From positions 2,038,576-2,102,575 of the forward strand of contig NZ_CP048877.1 in NCBI RefSeq assembly GCF_011207455.1: DNA of 64,000 nt. The letters are read 5' to 3'. This document shows positions 1-6,522 of the stretch, piece after piece. The translations under genes were made by a program, and so were the position numbers. This DNA is from Thermosulfuriphilus ammonigenes (GTDB taxonomy: Bacteria; Desulfobacterota; Thermodesulfobacteria; Thermodesulfobacteriales; ST65). The notes under the pieces are model-generated. The model was not told the DNA's origin and did no database searches. It worked only from the letters and a program-made list of their open reading frames with translations. Numbering within the stretch: position 1 is the stretch's first letter; each line of letters begins with the position of its first letter.

Positions 1-549
1 AAGGTGGAGGGGAGCCTTTAGACGAAGACCGAGGCGGACAATCCCGGCCTTGTCCAGACGAATGAGGGGGGTGGTGATGACTATTTTTGTCTCCGGCCGG
101 GTCCCCTCCTCGATGACCCGATTGAAGGCCTCAAAGAAGCTGGCTCGGCAGTCCGGATAGCCGGAGAAATCCACCTCACTGGCCCCAATGAAGATCCGAC
201 TGGCCCCAATGACCTCGGCCCAGGAGGTGGCAATGGCCAGAAGGTGAGCGTTGCGGAAGGGGACATAGGTGATGGGGATTCCGCCCCCCTCCTCCTGAGG
301 TACGGGGATGGTTTCGTCTGTGAGGGCCGAACCTCCAATTTCTTTGAGGTAGCCGATATCGGCCACTAAACGCTCCCGTACCTGATAGAACTCGGCGATC
401 TCTTCAAAGGCCCGCCTTTCCCGGGCCGCGGTACGTTGTCCGTAAGTGACGTGGAGAAATGCCAGTCGGTAGCCCTTCTCGGCGGCCACCGCAGCACAGA
501 CACAGGAATCCATCCCTCCAGAGACAAGAACAACAGCCTTTTCAGACAC
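1..549 (-). CDS. queC: 7-cyano-7-deazaguanine synthase QueC (partial, C-terminus off the left edge)
   Basis: Cytoplasmic ATP-dependent enzyme that turns 7-carboxy-7-deazaguanine and ammonia into preQ0, the queuosine precursor. The 183 visible residues show the PP-loop ATP-pyrophosphatase motif SGGMDS at residues 10-15, then HVTYGQR and the NAHLLAIA core typical of QueC. I chose the GTG at 549: it lies behind a purine-rich stretch and overlaps the last 8 nt of queE, as expected for coupled genes. The C-terminal zinc-binding cysteines fall outside the window. Third gene of a queD-queE-queC operon. Identification is by family motifs and neighbourhood. Confidence 0.93.
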   Translation of the reverse strand, partial: MSEKAVVLVSGGMDSCVCAAVAAEKGYRLAFLHVTYGQRTAARERRAFEEIAEFYQVRERLVADIGYLKEIGGSALTDETIPVPQEEGGGIPITYVPFRNAHLLAIATSWAEVIGASRIFIGASEVDFSGYPDCRASFFEAFNRVIEEGTRPETKIVITTPLIRLDKAGIVRLGLRLKAPLHL

Positions 550-1186
550 CGGCTCTCTCCCCCCATAGAATCTTGTGGAGCTGGATTTGAAACCTCACCG
601 GCAGTTTATCCTCTAGAATCCAGCGGGCAAGATCAACCGGGTCCATCTGCCTCCAGACTGGAGACATGAGGACCTCTGCTACCCTCACCAGATCAAGTTC
701 GACGATCTTTTTTCGAGCAAAGAGATAATCTTCTCGATCGGCAATGACAAACTTGATCTGATCAGGACGGCGGAGATACCGGAGATTTTCGTAGCGATTG
801 TAGGCGCTCATTCCGCTTGAGGGACACTTGAAATCGACGATCTTGATTACCTCTTGTGGAACGCCTTTTAAACTTTGGCTCCCGTTGGTCTCCAGAAGAA
901 CGGTAGCTCCAGCCTTAAGGAAACCTTTCATTAGTTCGATTACTCCGGCCTGAAGAAGGGGCTCCCCCCCGGTTACCTCAACCAACGAGATCCCAGAGGC
1001 CCGCCAGCGCTCAAGGATTTCCTTAAGGGGCACCTCCCGGCCTCCTTCCCAGGCCCAGGCGGTATCGCACCAGCGGCAGCGAAGGTTACATCCCGACAGG
1101 CGGACAAAGAAGCAGGGATATCCGGCCAGGGTTCCCTCTCCCTGAAGACTAACAAAGACCTCCGCCACCTTAAGACTTAGGGCCAT
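542..1186 (-). CDS. queE: 7-carboxy-7-deazaguanine synthase QueE (radical SAM)
   Basis: Radical-SAM enzyme making 7-carboxy-7-deazaguanine from 6-carboxytetrahydropterin. The 4Fe-4S cysteines C33, C37 and C40 form CNLRCRWC (CX3CX2C), preceded by SLQGEG, the usual QueE substrate-binding start. The later TGGEPLLQ matches the SAM-binding GGE motif. The 214-residue length is typical. An upstream in-frame start would add ten residues, but the ATG at 1186 gives the conserved N-terminus; it overlaps queD by 17 nt, so translation is probably coupled. No defect seen. Confidence 0.95.
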   Translation of the reverse strand: MALSLKVAEVFVSLQGEGTLAGYPCFFVRLSGCNLRCRWCDTAWAWEGGREVPLKEILERWRASGISLVEVTGGEPLLQAGVIELMKGFLKAGATVLLETNGSQSLKGVPQEVIKIVDFKCPSSGMSAYNRYENLRYLRRPDQIKFVIADREDYLFARKKIVELDLVRVAEVLMSPVWRQMDPVDLARWILEDKLPVRFQIQLHKILWGERAGV

Positions 1187-1547
1187 AGTAGGTGACACAG
1201 CTCCTGGGGGTCTCACAGACGGTGACGGCAGAGATTTTTATCCCCGGGCGATCAATGCGCCGGGCCATTTCCTCAAAGATATAGACGGCAATGTTTTCAG
1301 AGGAGGGATTTCTCTGGGCAAAGGGTGGGATTTCGTTGAGATTGTGATGGTCGAGCTCCCTGAGAACCTCCTTTAAGGCGCCCTTAACCTCCCGAAAATC
1401 AATACCCATCCCCAGAGAATCGAGCCTCTCACAGAAGACGGCCACCTCTACCGACCAGTTATGGCCATGGGGGCGTTCGCAGTTTCCGGGATAGTCTCTC
1501 AAATGGTGGGCGGCGGAGAAGTCATCACGAATCTTTATCTCAAACAT
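1170..1547 (-). CDS. queD: 6-carboxytetrahydropterin synthase QueD
   Basis: Converts 7,8-dihydroneopterin triphosphate into 6-carboxy-5,6,7,8-tetrahydropterin, the first committed step to preQ0. The 125-residue protein has zinc-ligand candidates H14/H15, H27 and H29 (PHGHNW) and the catalytic cysteine C23. ELDHHNLNEIP and PSSENIAVYI are standard for the PTPS/QueD fold. An AAGGAGAG-type ribosome site lies upstream of the ATG. First gene of queDEC; queA for a later queuosine step lies at about 53 kb. The region above it also faces the divergent acetyltransferase gene, so promoters for both may lie in 1548-1666. Confidence 0.95.
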   Translation of the reverse strand: MFEIKIRDDFSAAHHLRDYPGNCERPHGHNWSVEVAVFCERLDSLGMGIDFREVKGALKEVLRELDHHNLNEIPPFAQRNPSSENIAVYIFEEMARRIDRPGIKISAVTVCETPRSCVTYYGPKS

Positions 1548-1666
1548 CTACAATTCTCTCCTTCGGTTAGGAATTTGTCTAAAAACTTACACACTATCAT
1601 CTCCCTAGCCAATATCCCTGGGGCCCTTCCTTGCCAGCCCCTCTTGTTCTTGGGTATCTTTTAAAA

Positions 1667-2272
1667 ATGGGTCCAATTAAGGCCGTCCTCAATGGTCTTT
1701 CCCTGTTGCTGGTCTTCTTCCCTTGGCTTTCCTGGCGCCTTGAGGCCCTTCTGTGCTCTGGAAGCCGGCTTTATCTCTTTTGGGCCCAGACTCTGGCCCT
1801 TGTCCCGGGGCTACCGGGCACCTTTTTAAGGCGCGCCTTCTACTGGCTTGTCTTCCCTAAATGTAGCTGGGAGTGGGAGATAGGCTTTGGGGCCTTCTTC
1901 AGCCATCCCTGGGCCATGGTTGGCCGGGGGGTCTATATTGGTCCCTATTGCATCTTGGGTAAGACCATTCTTGAAGAAGGGGTCCTGGTGGCCTCCCGGG
2001 TAAGTATTCCCAGTGGTAAGAGACAGCACCGGCGTTTGCCAGACGGTCGTCTGAGCCCGGCAGAGGAATCCTCTTTAGAGGTAATCCGGATTGGAGCCCA
2101 TGCCTGGATAGGGGAGGGGGCCGTGGTTATGGCTGAGGTCGGTCCTCAGGCCACAGTGGCCGCCGGGGCGGTGGTCACCAAACCTGTCCCTCCCGGGACG
2201 GTGGTTGCCGGAAATCCGGCCAGGCCCATCTCTTCTACCTCAACCTCGGGGCGAGAAGGGAGCCCGGGCTAA
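1667..2272 (+). CDS. left-handed beta-helix (hexapeptide) acyltransferase
   Basis: Probable O- or N-acetyltransferase of the CysE/LacA/NodL superfamily. The N-terminal 60 residues are strongly hydrophobic with two or three likely membrane-associated helices. Hexapeptide-type repeats follow (GRGVYIGPYCILG, IGEGAVVMAEV, VAAGAVVTKPV) and end in the classic VVAGNPAR acetyl-CoA site. I use the ATG at 1667; an in-frame TTG at 1631 would add 12 residues, and neither has a strong ribosome site. The acceptor is unknown; nearby surface-glycan genes suggest a sugar. Divergent from queD. Confidence 0.75.
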   Translation: MGPIKAVLNGLSLLLVFFPWLSWRLEALLCSGSRLYLFWAQTLALVPGLPGTFLRRAFYWLVFPKCSWEWEIGFGAFFSHPWAMVGRGVYIGPYCILGKTILEEGVLVASRVSIPSGKRQHRRLPDGRLSPAEESSLEVIRIGAHAWIGEGAVVMAEVGPQATVAAGAVVTKPVPPGTVVAGNPARPISSTSTSGREGSPG

Positions 2273-2393
2273 TCAGAGAATGTAGCTGTTTTTTTGAGTA
2301 AAAAGGTCTTTAGTTGGGCCTTCCTTGATTTGACCAGACTTCTTCCTCTCTCAGGAAATCTTCCTCCCCCAATGGCTTTTTTTGGGGCTTTTA

Positions 2394-2424
2394 TTGGCTG
2401 GTTGTCAAAAAATAGTTTTATAAT
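2394..2424 (+). promoter_or_regulatory. possible sigma-70 promoter for the 2492-5304 gene pair
   Basis: A perfect TATAAT lies at 2419-2424 in an AT-rich gap. The best -35 is TTGGCT at 2394-2399 with a long 19-nt spacer, so the assignment is tentative. Transcription from here would give a leader of about 60 nt before the ATG at 2492. Confidence 0.3.
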
Positions 2425-2491
2425 CAAGTAATAATAGGGTCTTTTGCTGGACAAAACTTCTGTTAACCTGAGCGGGGCGTTGGGAGCAGAT

Positions 2492-3310
2492 ATGAGAGCC
2501 TGTTTCTGGGGGAGGGGCTGGTGGCTGATTGCCTTTTTTCTTCTGGGTCTTTTGGGGCCTCAGGAGGCAGGGGCCTACTCGCAAGGTTTTAAGGCCTCAC
2601 CAGACCAGGCCTGGAGCCTGATAGAGAGAGAACTTTCCCGTGGCGGTGGTCTTAAGTGGCACCTTATCTGTCGAGATATCTCTCTTTCCCGTTGCACTCT
2701 GGTGTCTCAAAGTGGCAGCTTTACCCCTCTGGCGACGATAGATCTCCGTTATCCGGCGGTAAGGGGCCTTAGGCAGTCTTATCTGGAGGCCAATTTACGG
2801 TACCTTCTGGCCGACAGGTGGGAGCTACTCCTTGAACTTCGCCGGGATCAGGCCCGTCTTGAAGCCGCTCGGAAGAGGGCCAGGGAGATCCTCAAAGAAC
2901 TCGGGGCCCGCGGGGATCTTCTGGTAAAGGAGCTCCCCGGGTATCTGGGAGAGGGAAAGAGACAATCCGCCCCTCAAGTGGTTTTAAAGGAGGCGGATAC
3001 CGGCCTGCGGTCTGCTTGGCGACACTCAGAGCTCCGGGGGCAGGAGTCTCTTGTGCGGACCCCGGTGGCCACTGTTAGGCCTTCCGGGGAGCCCCTGGCC
3101 TCATATAAGGCTTCCCGAGATAGAGTCAAGCCGGCAGCCCCGACCCCTTCCGCACGAGATGATTATTCCTCCCCGGAGGAATACGGTTTGCTGGGGCAAT
3201 TGCTTCTTTTTCTGGCCGGCCTTTGGGGCTGGGTTATGGATAACCTTATTTTGGTATCCGTGGTCCTGATGATCCTATCCCTTTTGATATCCATGGCTCG
3301 GAGGCTCTGA
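2492..3310 (+). CDS. uncharacterised signal-peptide protein with C-terminal membrane anchor
   Basis: Not recognised. The 272-residue product starts with a signal-peptide-like helix (WWLIAFFLLGLL, then AGA). A globular part of about 90 residues contains three cysteines, and a charged helix follows (about residues 120-150, rich in Arg/Glu/Leu, probably coiled-coil). A Pro/Ser-rich linker leads to a C-terminal transmembrane helix of about 20 residues closed by ARRL. The start at 2492 has GGGAG five bases upstream; an earlier in-frame start at 2444 lacks one. Its stop overlaps the start of the TPR lipoprotein by 1 nt (TGATG), so the two are probably made together and may act together at the periplasmic membrane face. 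Confidence 0.7.
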   Translation: MRACFWGRGWWLIAFFLLGLLGPQEAGAYSQGFKASPDQAWSLIERELSRGGGLKWHLICRDISLSRCTLVSQSGSFTPLATIDLRYPAVRGLRQSYLEANLRYLLADRWELLLELRRDQARLEAARKRAREILKELGARGDLLVKELPGYLGEGKRQSAPQVVLKEADTGLRSAWRHSELRGQESLVRTPVATVRPSGEPLASYKASRDRVKPAAPTPSARDDYSSPEEYGLLGQLLLFLAGLWGWVMDNLILVSVVLMILSLLISMARRL

Positions 3311-5304
3311 TGCGGTCTTTTCTCCTCGGGGTGCTGATTCTCCTTCTTCTCTGGGCCTGTGGTGGGGGGCCGCCGCCGGAGGTCAAACTCTCCCGGGCCG
3401 AGGCCCTGATTGAGAAGGGGGACTATGAGGCGGCCTTGGCCATTCTTTTGCCTCTCAAAGAGGTTATGGCCGATGACCCCCGGCTCTGGTATCAGCTGGG
3501 GGTGGTGGAGATCCGTCTCGGGCGTCCCTACGAGGCCCTCCGCAGTTTGGAGACGGCCCTGGAACTTGATCGCCGTGATCCCCGCATCCTGGTAAAATTG
3601 GGCTATCTTTATCTGGTTACCGGCTATTATCAAAAGGCTGAGGCCCTGGCCAAGGAGATAGAGGCCATTGATCCCGAAAACCCTTACGCCCAGCTTATCC
3701 TGGGCAACCTCAAGGCCTTCTCTGGGCAACTGACCCAGGCTGAAAGCTATTTTCGAGATGTCCTTAAGCGAAAGCCCAAGGATTTTCGCTGTTATTTGGA
3801 GCTGGGAGATTTTTATCTCTTTAGGGGAGATCTGGCCCGGGCCGAGAACTGTTATCTGAAGGCTAAAGACCTGGCCCCTGAGCGGCCGGAGGTCTATATG
3901 GCCCTGGGTAATCTCTACCGTTACAGGGGCGATTTTCAGGCCGCGGCGGCGGCCTTTAAGAAGATGATCCTCCTGGCCCCTTCGGAGAAGACCGCCCGCC
4001 GTTACCGGGCCTATCTAGCCGATTTCTATCTCCTTGCTGGCTATAAGGATCGAGCTTTTTTCATCTATGAGAAGCTCTATCAGGAAGGCGGCCCCAAAGA
4101 CTTTGACCTGGCTGTTCGTTTTGCCGAGGTGGCCCTTCATATGGGCCGGCTCGATGAGGCCAGGCAGGTAATTGAGGATCTCTCTCGTTCCTATCCCAAG
4201 AGTTTTGCGGTGGTCTATCTCAAAGGGCATCTCTGCCTCGGGGAGGCGGACTACTCAGGGGCGGTCTTTGCCTTCAGTCAGGCGGTCTCCATAAACGAGG
4301 ATGAACGGGGGCTTTACTATCTGGGCCTTTCTCAATGGTTGGCAGGCTATCACAAACAGGCCAAGGCCACCCTGGCCCGGGCCTTAGAGATAAATCCGGC
4401 ATCCTATCGGGCCAGGCTTCTTTTAGCCATCTTAGAGACGGCCGATGGCGAGAGGACTTCCCTTGCGGCTAACCTTCTTCCCCTTCTTGAAGCCCCTGAT
4501 CTGGCCAGGGAGGCCCACAGTGTGCTGGCCGTAGATCTCATCCGCCAGGGAAATTGCCCCCTGGCAGAGGCCGAAGTAGAGATGTTCTCCCGGCTATATC
4601 CTGACTCTCAGGCCGCTTATTTGCTCCGGCTGGCGTCCCTTCTGGCCTGTGGCCGGGAGCGTTTGGCCAGAGACGAGGCTATCAAGCACCACCGGCCTCC
4701 CCTGGAGGCCTTTGTCCTCTGGGCTCCGGAGAAAGCCCTGGAACTTCAGGGGCAGGACTGGCTTTCGGTGTCGCTTACGGCCTCCGGCCTTCTTGAGGCC
4801 GGGCGCCTGAGAGAGGCCGCTCTTGTCCTTAAGCTGTCCGAAGATCGCCTGCCCCTGGTCTACCTTCGGGCCCTGGTGGCCCTTTTGTCCGGTAAAAGGG
4901 CAGAGGCCGCGGCGGCCCTTCGGAGATTGATCTCCGAGGCTCCCGATTTTTTTCCGGCCCTGGCCCTTTTGGGCGATCTGGCCAGGGAGGAGGGGAACCT
5001 TGACCGGGCCATTAAATACTACCGTCAGGCCCTAAAGTTTGCCCCCCAAGAGGCCACCGTTCTCAATAACCTGGCCTGGAGCCTCCTTGAGGCCGGGGGA
5101 GACCTGGACGAGGCCCGTCTTCTGGCCGAAAAGGCCGCCTCTTGCCGTCCTCAGGATCCGCTGATTCTGGACACTCTGGGCTGGATTTATTACCACCTGG
5201 GGATGAAGGAGGCAGCCAGGAGCTATCTTCATCGGGCCCTCTCCCTGGCCCCGGATGATAAGGTCATCAAAGGCCATTTGAGACAACTTGATGGCTCCCT
5301 GTGA
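3310..5304 (+). CDS. TPR-repeat lipoprotein (PrsT-like)
   Basis: The 664-residue protein has a lipoprotein signal ending in a lipobox (LLLLWAC, lipidated Cys near residue 17). The rest is essentially tandem tetratricopeptide repeats (for example AEALIEKGDYEAALAILLP, then GRPYEALRSLETALELD), ending with the common DTLGWIYYHLGMKEAARSYL unit. Large TPR lipoproteins are regular partners of PEP-CTERM/exosortase loci (PrsT family). A PEP-CTERM gene lies 254 nt downstream, so a scaffold role in envelope assembly or polysaccharide export is a fair inference. This protein is shorter than many PrsT members. Translationally coupled to the membrane protein before it. Confidence 0.8.
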   Translation: MRSFLLGVLILLLLWACGGGPPPEVKLSRAEALIEKGDYEAALAILLPLKEVMADDPRLWYQLGVVEIRLGRPYEALRSLETALELDRRDPRILVKLGYLYLVTGYYQKAEALAKEIEAIDPENPYAQLILGNLKAFSGQLTQAESYFRDVLKRKPKDFRCYLELGDFYLFRGDLARAENCYLKAKDLAPERPEVYMALGNLYRYRGDFQAAAAAFKKMILLAPSEKTARRYRAYLADFYLLAGYKDRAFFIYEKLYQEGGPKDFDLAVRFAEVALHMGRLDEARQVIEDLSRSYPKSFAVVYLKGHLCLGEADYSGAVFAFSQAVSINEDERGLYYLGLSQWLAGYHKQAKATLARALEINPASYRARLLLAILETADGERTSLAANLLPLLEAPDLAREAHSVLAVDLIRQGNCPLAEAEVEMFSRLYPDSQAAYLLRLASLLACGRERLARDEAIKHHRPPLEAFVLWAPEKALELQGQDWLSVSLTASGLLEAGRLREAALVLKLSEDRLPLVYLRALVALLSGKRAEAAAALRRLISEAPDFFPALALLGDLAREEGNLDRAIKYYRQALKFAPQEATVLNNLAWSLLEAGGDLDEARLLAEKAASCRPQDPLILDTLGWIYYHLGMKEAARSYLHRALSLAPDDKVIKGHLRQLDGSL

Positions 5305-5382
5305 GAAGGAATTTTCTCTTTGGAAAAAAACTTCTCTTCTGGTGAACTTTTTTTCTCATTTTTCTTTGACTCTTTAAGCCAT

Positions 5383-5420
5383 CGGCCATTTTGGCCGCCA
5401 AAAAGCGGCCAAAATGGCCG
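5383..5420. repeat. perfect 16-bp inverted repeat, candidate activator site
   Basis: Arms at 5383-5398 and 5405-5420 are exact reverse complements around a 6-nt centre. Each arm is itself a small dyad, GGCC-N5-GGCC. The two dyad centres are 22 bp apart, about two helical turns, as for two dimers on one DNA face. The -24 box of the sigma-54 promoter starts seven bases downstream. It could also form a hairpin ending the TPR transcript, but no T-run follows it. Confidence 0.6.
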
Positions 5421-5426
5421 TCTTCT

Positions 5427-5443
5427 TTGGCACTCTCTTTGCT
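5427..5443 (+). promoter_or_regulatory. sigma-54 (RpoN) promoter of the PEP-CTERM gene
   Basis: TTGGCAC (5427-5433), five bases, then TTGCT (5439-5443) matches the YTGGCAC-N5-TTGCW consensus, with GG and GC exactly 10 nt apart. Transcription would start near 5454, leaving a leader of about 105 nt. Sigma-54 control through PrsK/PrsR is known for PEP-CTERM genes in some Proteobacteria. Confidence 0.85.
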
Positions 5444-5558
5444 TTATAGGGGGATATTGAAGTCGGGGGCTTAAGGGGGGTGGTAAATGGGGTAAGGGGG
5501 AGGCAAAAAGGGTTGAGACCAGAGTGACTTATATCAAAATCTAAGTAAGGAGGTTTTT

Positions 5559-6476
5559 ATGAAAAGTAGGGTGTTTATCTTTCTTGTCTGTGCGCTTCTT
5601 CTTGGCTGGGCCGGAAGCGCCAAGGCCGTCTGGATAACGGATCTTTTTGTAGATACCGGGGTGGATTACGACGGCGATGGAGACACGGTAACCGGCTATT
5701 TTGATACCTTTATGTTTGAGGACAATGCCCAGTCTGTATATCCGGTGGAGAATCGGGCGGGCATTGGTATCGGAACCACCTTTATTGATTATGGCAATGT
5801 GATTGTGAATCACCTGCGCAGTGGTTCCACCTATCTTGATACCGATGACGAAGACATGAGGCTTGGCGCCGGTGATTCGAGCAGCTCCTGGGAGATGACA
5901 GTTACCTGGACTGGTCTTACCGGTGAGGTGGTGGATCTCTACATAGATACCAACGGCAATACAATAGCCTCGGCCAGGTACACGGCCGGTACCTTTACCA
6001 TGTATTTTGACACCACCCCGGATGCCTCTTTCGGCTCGGATATCGGCCCTGGTGATGATACTGGTTTTGACGATGGGGATATCGTCATCACGGGTACCGT
6101 TATCCCCGGCCCTATGAGCACGGGTACGGCTACCGTTTATGTGGCTACTGGTCAGACCCTCAGCCGAAACGTAAATCTTCTTCTTAAGATTACCCAAGTA
6201 GATAGCAGCCTTCCGGCCCCGGTGCTGGGAAGCGCCACCTATGACCTCCAGGATCTGGTGGGCAAACAGTGGCTCCTCTCTATTGCCACCGAGGCTGGGG
6301 CCTCCGGGAACCTTATTTGGTATGGTGAGAACGATAACGACAACCTGACTTATCTTAAAGGTTCTGGAACTGGTTCCTTCCAGCTTCATGCCGTGCCTGA
6401 GCCGGCCACCCTTCTTCTGGTGGGCACCGGTCTGGTTATGGGCGGTCTTGGCGCTAGGCGCCGGAGCCGCAAGTAA
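5559..6476 (+). CDS. PEP-CTERM sorting-domain surface protein
   Basis: A 305-residue secreted protein. It has an N-terminal signal peptide ending GSAKA at about residue 23, a Thr/Ser/Asp/Gly-rich beta-type body with an Asp-rich DYDGDGD segment that could bind calcium, and a C-terminal tripartite signal: VPEPAT at 279-284, a hydrophobic helix, and the basic tail RRRSRK. This is the exosortase recognition signal; the family is cleaved and anchored by an exosortase during envelope biogenesis. A strong ribosome site (AAGGAGG) precedes the ATG. It stands alone behind a sigma-54 promoter. No exosortase gene was seen in the window, so the enzyme must be encoded elsewhere. Confidence 0.92.
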   Translation: MKSRVFIFLVCALLLGWAGSAKAVWITDLFVDTGVDYDGDGDTVTGYFDTFMFEDNAQSVYPVENRAGIGIGTTFIDYGNVIVNHLRSGSTYLDTDDEDMRLGAGDSSSSWEMTVTWTGLTGEVVDLYIDTNGNTIASARYTAGTFTMYFDTTPDASFGSDIGPGDDTGFDDGDIVITGTVIPGPMSTGTATVYVATGQTLSRNVNLLLKITQVDSSLPAPVLGSATYDLQDLVGKQWLLSIATEAGASGNLIWYGENDNDNLTYLKGSGTGSFQLHAVPEPATLLLVGTGLVMGGLGARRRSRK

Positions 6477-6495
6477 TCTTTAAGTTTTTTCTTTT

Positions 6496-6522
6496 AAAAA
6501 GGGGGGCTCAGCCCCCCTTTTT
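6496..6522. terminator. bidirectional intrinsic terminator
   Basis: AAAAAGGGGGGCT and AGCCCCCCTTTTT form a strong hairpin with A/T runs on both sides, between the convergent PEP-CTERM and RND genes. It overlaps the RND stop codon and should end transcription in both directions. Confidence 0.9.

Noticed and set aside
5383-5420. Simple terminator for the TPR lipoprotein gene
   Set aside because: The stem is strong but no T-run follows, and its position beside the sigma-54 promoter fits a binding site better; a dual role cannot be excluded.
5541-6389. Minus-strand frame of 282 codons
   Set aside because: Antisense shadow of the PEP-CTERM gene; no family features and it would run through that gene's leader.
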